Translations under genes and position numbers: made by a program
The notes under the pieces: generated by a model
Told to the model about the DNA's origin: nothing
The model's input: only the letters and a program-made list of their open reading frames with translations
Databases searched by the model: none
In this document: piece after piece, positions 59,039 through 64,000 of the stretch
Position numbering within the stretch: position 1 is the first letter of the stretch
Layout of the letters: each line of letters begins with the position of its first letter
Origin: Ceratotherium simum simum
Lineage: Eukaryota > Chordata > Mammalia > Perissodactyla > Rhinocerotidae
DNA length: 64,000 nucleotides
Reading direction: 5' to 3'
NCBI RefSeq assembly: GCF_000283155.1
Contig: NW_004454229.1
Span: 3,805,771 to 3,869,770, forward strand

Positions 59039-62000
59039 CTGCCATTTAAAAGACAAATGAAGGAGTGAATGAATAAATTAATGAGTAAAACAAATAAAAA
59101 GAAAAGAAGGAAAAATACTTTTTACAAAAGGACATTACTTGTTTCACCTGAAGGACTCTGAAAACAGTCTTATTTGTTACTTGTTGAATTGTTTTTCTGA
59201 AAACACATTCAGTTTTACTACTTATTTAACTTTAAAAATTAATGTCTACATATAGAAAATCTATAAAGCTAAACATTAAAACATTTAAAAAAAGCAGAAA
59301 TACTTCAGGTGAATTAGATTTAAAAACAAGAGAGGGCTAGCCTTTTTATCTAATGTAAAACATTTATTACTTCAACTTTAGTGAGCATCCTCACATGATA
59401 AATCATTTTCAACTTAATCCCACTGGTGATTTCCTACCTTATCCTAGCCCTTCAGGTACAGAAGAAAGAATATGTTGATTTTCCTATATACAAAATAGTA
59501 GTACTGGTATATTAAACAAGATGTGGACCAAATCATTAAATCATTTTTTTAAATGCATTATCAAGATTTTGGCAGGCATTGAGAACTTTTTGACCCAGTC
59601 TAAATAAAACCTTAACACTGGTAATTATTAGGTCAGGGAAATATTTTTATCCACTCAAAACAGCAACCTTGGCAGTTACTAAATAAAAAAGTCTGGGGCC
59701 AACCTGGTGGCGTAGTGATTAAGATCATGCACTCGGCTTTGGCGGCCCAGGGTTTGCAGGTTCAGATCCTGGGCGTGGACCTACACACCACTCACCAAGC
59801 CATGCTGTGGTGACATCCCACATACAGAAAAATAGAGGAGGATGGGCACAGATGTTAGCTCAGGGCCAATCTTCCTCACCAAAACCTACATAAATAAATA
59901 AATAAATAAATTCTACTTGGTTTCAAGTCCTGTCATACAGAGGCATACCATAATAGGATGAAATGAAATTACTTTCCAGGCTTTTTGAAAATGGTGCCTT
60001 TTTTCCTAGTGAATTAGAGGCCCTTTGAAATTTATAATACTTAACAAATCTTTCATAATGAAAAAAGGAAGACATTCTTATTATGAGCTGCTTTATATTA
60101 TATACTATATTGAGATTTTGGAGTATGAAATAAGCAAAAGTGCCTCAGCTACTACTCAAGACTTATTCCAACCACGTTTTGACTTGCTGAAATCATATTT
60201 AAGATATTAAATACCACAAACTGCCAGAAGGTTATTTTATACTAAGAGGATTATAATCTAAAAAGAGCAATTCTGGATTCTCTGCTTGAAACAACTCAAA
60301 TTCCATCTAACAAAAATTAAATCAATATAATTCTGACACTCTATTTTCCAATATTCAAAATATTGATTCCTATTCTGTTCCTTGACATTCAGAAAAAGCC
60401 ACTGGAACTAAAAGCCACTGGAACTAAAAGCCACTGGAACTTAGAGTACAGATTCAAAAGGTGGGTAGCTCAGTCTATTCTGTCTGCCTTAGTTGCATGC
60501 AGATTCCTGCCTACCTCCTTTCTAACTAGAAACGGCTGCAAGGATAAAGTGACTGGTTGAGCGACCCAGTGCTACACTAAGGGAGACATTTGGCAGACTG
60601 CGGCCAGGGTCACCTGGTCACTATATCTCCTATTTCCAAAACCATTTCAAGGGCTTAAGGTGATAAGTAGAGGAAAATTCCTTTGTTACAGAATAGGTAA
60701 TGATAATGAAGGTCATTTTGCCTGAAAAAAAATTTGGGCAAATGAAACTTTGTTACTCTAAGAATTTTATTAAAAAAAAAAGCCTTGTTTTTACCTGAAT
60801 AATGGTGGAATATATGTCATTGCTTTATGTCCCTCCAGAGTTTGTTGCCCCATTTCTGTGATCTTATATGCCAGGCCCTGCCTATGCTGTTATCACAGCA
60901 TCCTTCCATTCTTTTTTTAAAGATTTTATTTATTTTATTTTTTACCCCCAAAGCCCCAGTAGATAGTTGTATGTCATAGCTGCACATCCTTCTAGTTGGC
61001 TGTATGTGGGACTCGGCCTCAGGATGGACAGAGAAGTGGTGCCTCGATGCGCACCCGGGATCCGAACCCGGGCCACCAGCATTGCAGCGCGTGCACTTAA
61101 CCACCAAGCCACAGGGCCGGCCCTATCCTTCCATTCTTTGTTTGTTTTTTTTTGTGAGGAAGATCAGCGCTGAGCTAACATCCATGCTAATCCTCCTCTT
61201 TTTGCTGAGGAAGACCGGCCCTGAGCTAACATCTATTGCCAATCCTCCTCCTTTTCTTTTTTTCCCCAAAGCCCCAGTAGGTAGTTGTATGTCATAGTTG
61301 CACATCCTTCTAGTTGCTGTATGTGGGACGCGGCCTCAGCATGGCCGGAGAAGCGGTGTGACAGTGCGCGCCCGGGGTTCCAAACCCGGGCCGCCAGTAG
61401 CGGAGCGCGCGCACTTAACTGCTAAGCCCCGGGGCCAGCCCCCTTCCATTGTTTTTACTGGTCTATTTTAGTCATTATGGGAGAATGCAGAGTAAATATG
61501 GAAGGCTAGTGAATTAGAGCACTCCAAATAATTAAAGATTGTTTAGCTCCTGACATTCGTATTTATTTCATAAAACTGACATTTACATTTTAAAAACGCT
61601 ACCATATAAAACCAGACTTTCACTTTCTATTCAAAGAATCCCTGGCCCTGTCCTCTCATATACTAGTTGCTGACTGATGTCCAGAAATCATCAAAGCTTT
61701 ATACACAAACACACATACACAGTTACAAATACACAAGCTCATTATTGGCATTATTCATCCAGTGGGCAGATAGCAAATGACTCTCTAATGGCCCATCATC
61801 CATAACAATTTGCAAAATAATAACTGTCAGGATTTTATTTATATTGTTTACCAAGACCAAGAGAAGAATTTGCAAAACAACTGGTATATACCACGAGAAC
61901 TGAGATTACTAAAATCATTTGTGCAATTGAATAATTCTACAACCATCAAAACAGAATCAAACAGAAGCTCTGGTTGGGAGAAGAAGAAAGATCATTTTTA

Positions 62001-64000
62001 GTATGTTGATAAATTTAGTTTAAATGATGCAAATTTGGCAGATTCCAAAGTAATCTTTGAAAACTCTTCAAGCTGTCAATGGAAAGATTTTCCCCCAAAC
62101 AGCCCATTCATAGTACTTACAGCACTGAAGTCAGCAAAATTGCTTGGGTCAGCCTCTTTATTGGTAGTGGTAGTAGTAGAAGTGAATGGATCACAAAACA
62201 CATCAGGATCTTTTTCTTTGGGGCTGTCATTGCCTGGGAAAGGCTGAAATGGATCATTCAGTTTAAAGGGATCAGAAGAATCCAATTTGTTGATGGGTCT
62301 TTTCCCTGGATCAAAATCATGACAATTAACTCAACCAGCAAATATGGCAAACACAAACACACAAATATGAACATAGGGAGCATTAAAGAACTGGGGGTGA
62401 AGGATGGGTGAGTGCCTAAAACACATTCTTAATATGGTCTTAAATGGCCATAGCAGTCTGTCCTCAAATTTTTCACAATCTCTCAAATACATTCCAGCTC
62501 TATGTAGCCAAAAGAAAAAATAGCAAAGGGGGAGGAGATGGGCCAGAAATCATATTTTTGCCCAAAGAGTAAACCTTTTCTTCTCCAAAGCAGCATGTTC
62601 CCAAGAAGAGAGAAAAGGATAAAACAGGAGGAGAATGACAAAGAATAAAGACAGAAATGGCCTCTGCTGTTAGGACTTCTGCCTGATAGTTATCCACTAG
62701 TAGCAGTAAGGGCAAATGACCTTTGAAAATGCCAATATTCTTCAGATTTTTTTCTGGATCTATATACAACACCTGGGAGCATAAAATTAAAGATTATCTT
62801 GACAAACCCCACCCACTTTTTGCCACCTACAGTATTTCAAACTTAAGAATAAAGAGAATGTTTTGAAGCGCAGAGCCTAAAACCTTTGTGGTTGCTGACA
62901 AACTAATCTTTGACCAAACAACAGCATAGTGTTGCTCATTAACTCATCACTACTTTCAAACAAGTTGTCTAATTTTAAAGTCTTAAACTTAGTACTTCTT
63001 GAAGAAAAGATAAGAATGTTAAAATGCGGGCCAGCCTGGTGGCACAGTGGTTAAATTCACGAGCTCCGCTTCTGTGGCCCAGGGTTTGCAGGTTCGGACC
63101 CTGGGCATGGACCTACGCAACGCTCATCAAGCTGCGGCAGGCATACCACATATAAAATGGAGGAATATGGGCACAGATGTTAGCTCAGGGCCAATCTTCC
63201 TCACCAAGAAATAAGACAAAACAAAAGAATGTTAAAATGTCTTCAAATATATATTTTTCCTAAAATGGGATAAGCTGGTAATAGCAATCATAACAACAGA
63301 TTTTTTCCATCACTGTAGCAGCTTACAAAAGATGTTCATTTCTCATATTTCAATAGATCCTTCCAAAAACCCTGTGAAGGTAGGCAAACTTAGAATTAGC
63401 GCCACCATCTAACAGCTCAGACAGCTGTTGAAATTGCACACTTAAGATCACAGAGCAGGTCAGAAGATATCCAGAATTAGAACTCAGATCTTTAAGCTCC
63501 CAGTCCAGTGCTGTCTCCAACAAACCATCCTTCTTTCCTTGACCTAGAATTTCTACAGTGATATATACTTGCTTTGCTGAAGATTCTTAGATTTAGTTAA
63601 AGCACTAGTATATTATTTTACTTAGGACTTAAAAAAATAACCTATTGGCATCATAGGTGTAAAACTTAAATGAGCAAATTGACTCATTTGTTTTTTAATA
63701 TATTCTGACAACTTTACCCTCTAGCGATATATATGTAGGTTACTTTTCCTGAAAAGATAGAAATCATTTTACTTGTTTACCTGATTTTTCAACAGATAAT
63801 TGAGTATTAAAAATTATACACGCAATTCTTTAAGTCAAAGAAGAAAAAAATAATCTGCCCAATAAATACCATAGGGAGATACTATGAAAAGGCAAGAATA
63901 ATAATCTATAACTACTGTGGCTGAAAATTTATCAAGGAATGATATGATATATGATTAAGACAACAATGTACCAGATGTGTCTCCTCGCATAACAGCCTAC
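58892..64000 (-). CDS. EPS15: EPS15 gene, last two coding exons (5' part outside window)
   Basis: Epidermal growth factor receptor substrate 15, an endocytic adaptor in clathrin-coated pits at the plasma membrane. It links AP-2, phosphoinositide-binding FCHO proteins, NPF-containing partners and ubiquitinated cargo. Only the C-terminus is here: coding segments 62305-62121 and 59038-58892, 109 codons plus the stop and one split codon. The N-terminal EH domains, the coiled coil and most DPF repeats lie right of the window. The upstream exon is not within 62306-64000 as far as I can see. Confidence 0.96.
59695..59910 (+). repeat. ERE SINE, plus strand, older copy
   Basis: GGGGCCAACCTGGTGGCGTA head, GGTTCAGATCCTG box, TTAGCTCAGGGCCAATCTTC tail and (AAAT)n end. 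No clean target-site duplication, and more base changes than the others. Confidence 0.85.
60395..60442. repeat. 16-bp unit repeated three times
   Basis: AAAGCCACTGGAACTA occurs at 60395-60410 and 60411-60426 and again, with only its last base changed, at 60427-60442. It is not part of a repeat family I know. Confidence 0.95.
60915..61124 (-). repeat. ERE SINE, minus strand, first of a stacked pair
   Basis: 'ACTAGAAGG' tail type with a head ending CCACAGGGCCGGCCC. ATCCTTCCATTCTTT flanks it at 60900-60914 and 61125-61139, a perfect 15-bp duplication. Confidence 0.93.
61140..61441 (-). repeat. Chimeric ERE SINE, minus strand, both tail types
   Basis: Reverse reading: GGGGCTGGCCCCGGGGCTTA head, then the 'ACTAGAAGG' / CTACTGGGGCTTTGG tail, and then directly two TTCCTCA-type tail modules before poly(A). 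It begins at the right-hand target copy of the previous ERE, and a third CCTTCCATT copy lies beyond it at 61443-61451. Confidence 0.9.
62121..62305 (-). CDS. EPS15: EPS15 penultimate coding exon, DPF-rich
   Basis: Acceptor TTTTGATCCAG (weak pyrimidine tract), 185 nt, donor GTAAGT. It completes a Gly and reads KRPINKLDSSDPFKLNDPFQ onward to NKEADPSNFADFSA. Three DPF motifs (SDPFK, NDPFQ, CDPFT) bind the alpha-appendage of AP-2. A run of five Thr follows the third DPF. It ends in phase 0 and joins YPSEED of the last exon. Confidence 0.98.
62306..64000 (-). other. EPS15 intron (continues past the window)
   Basis: AT-rich intron with an ERE at 63027-63224 and a minus-strand MIR-like relic near 63300-63540. 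I find no exon matching the residues before the split Gly. Confidence 0.7.
63027..63224 (+). repeat. ERE SINE, plus strand, perfect 15-bp TSD
   Basis: CGGGCCAGCCTGGTGGCACA head, GGTTCGGACCCTGG box with one change from the usual GGATCC, and TTAGCTCAGGGCCAATCTTC tail. AAGAATGTTAAAATG flanks it at 63012-63026 and 63225-63239. A deletion has removed part of the CCATGCTG segment. Confidence 0.93.

Larger units (their letters stand above)
59039..62120 (-). other. EPS15 last intron
   Basis: AT-rich 3.1-kb intron with an ERE at 59695-59910, a 16-bp tandem triplicate at 60395-60442 and two stacked minus-strand EREs at 60915-61441. No alternative exon is seen. Confidence 0.7.

Noticed and set aside
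60395..60442. CRISPR-like array
   Set aside because: The units are directly adjacent without spacers and the genome is mammalian.

Overview
The window is a piece of mammalian nuclear genome. At least fifteen insertions of one tRNA-derived SINE with a GGGGCCGGCCC-type head match the Equine Repetitive Element (ERE) family. That family is limited to Perissodactyla (horse, rhinoceros, tapir), so the source is probably a perissodactyl; I cannot name the species. Older MIR, L2, MER5A, MER20 and L1M-type relics fill much of the rest. There is no prokaryotic gene structure, and almost all short open frames are chance or repeat-derived.

Two protein-coding genes are present, both on the minus strand, so transcription runs from high to low coordinates. 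TTC39A occupies positions 1 to about 48,570. Fifteen coding exons were reconstructed by splice sites, reading phase and protein similarity: 53, 105, 132, 77, 68, 65, 100, 66, 109, 68, 60, 162, 92, 121 and 13 nt. The last is cut by the left edge of the window. All junctions keep one open frame of 430 codons, about 70% of the protein as I remember its human length. The first exon lies in a CpG island at 48.1-48.8 kb and is a prediction; the other fourteen are secure. A second CpG-rich segment at 36.1-36.8 kb is mostly hidden by a 491-base assembly gap and may hold another first exon.

EPS15 occupies about 56.6 kb to the right edge. Its last two coding exons are visible. One carries three DPF motifs that bind the AP-2 ear, and the other carries both C-terminal ubiquitin-interacting motifs and the stop codon. 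They are followed by an AT-rich 3' UTR of about 2.3 kb ending near two AATAAA signals. The region between the EPS15 3' end and the TTC39A promoter (48.8-56.6 kb) holds only repeats as far as I can see. The tandem order EPS15 then TTC39A agrees with human 1p32.3.

The two genes have no known shared function. EPS15 is an endocytic adaptor, and TTC39A is a poorly characterised TPR/Iml2-family protein. I found no evidence of a new biological system. The observations most worth checking are the predicted TTC39A first exon, the gap inside a CpG island, an exon-like unit in the EPS15 3' UTR, two ERE insertions stacked at one target site with three copies of the target sequence, a chimeric ERE with both tail types, and two unexplained small repeat structures.
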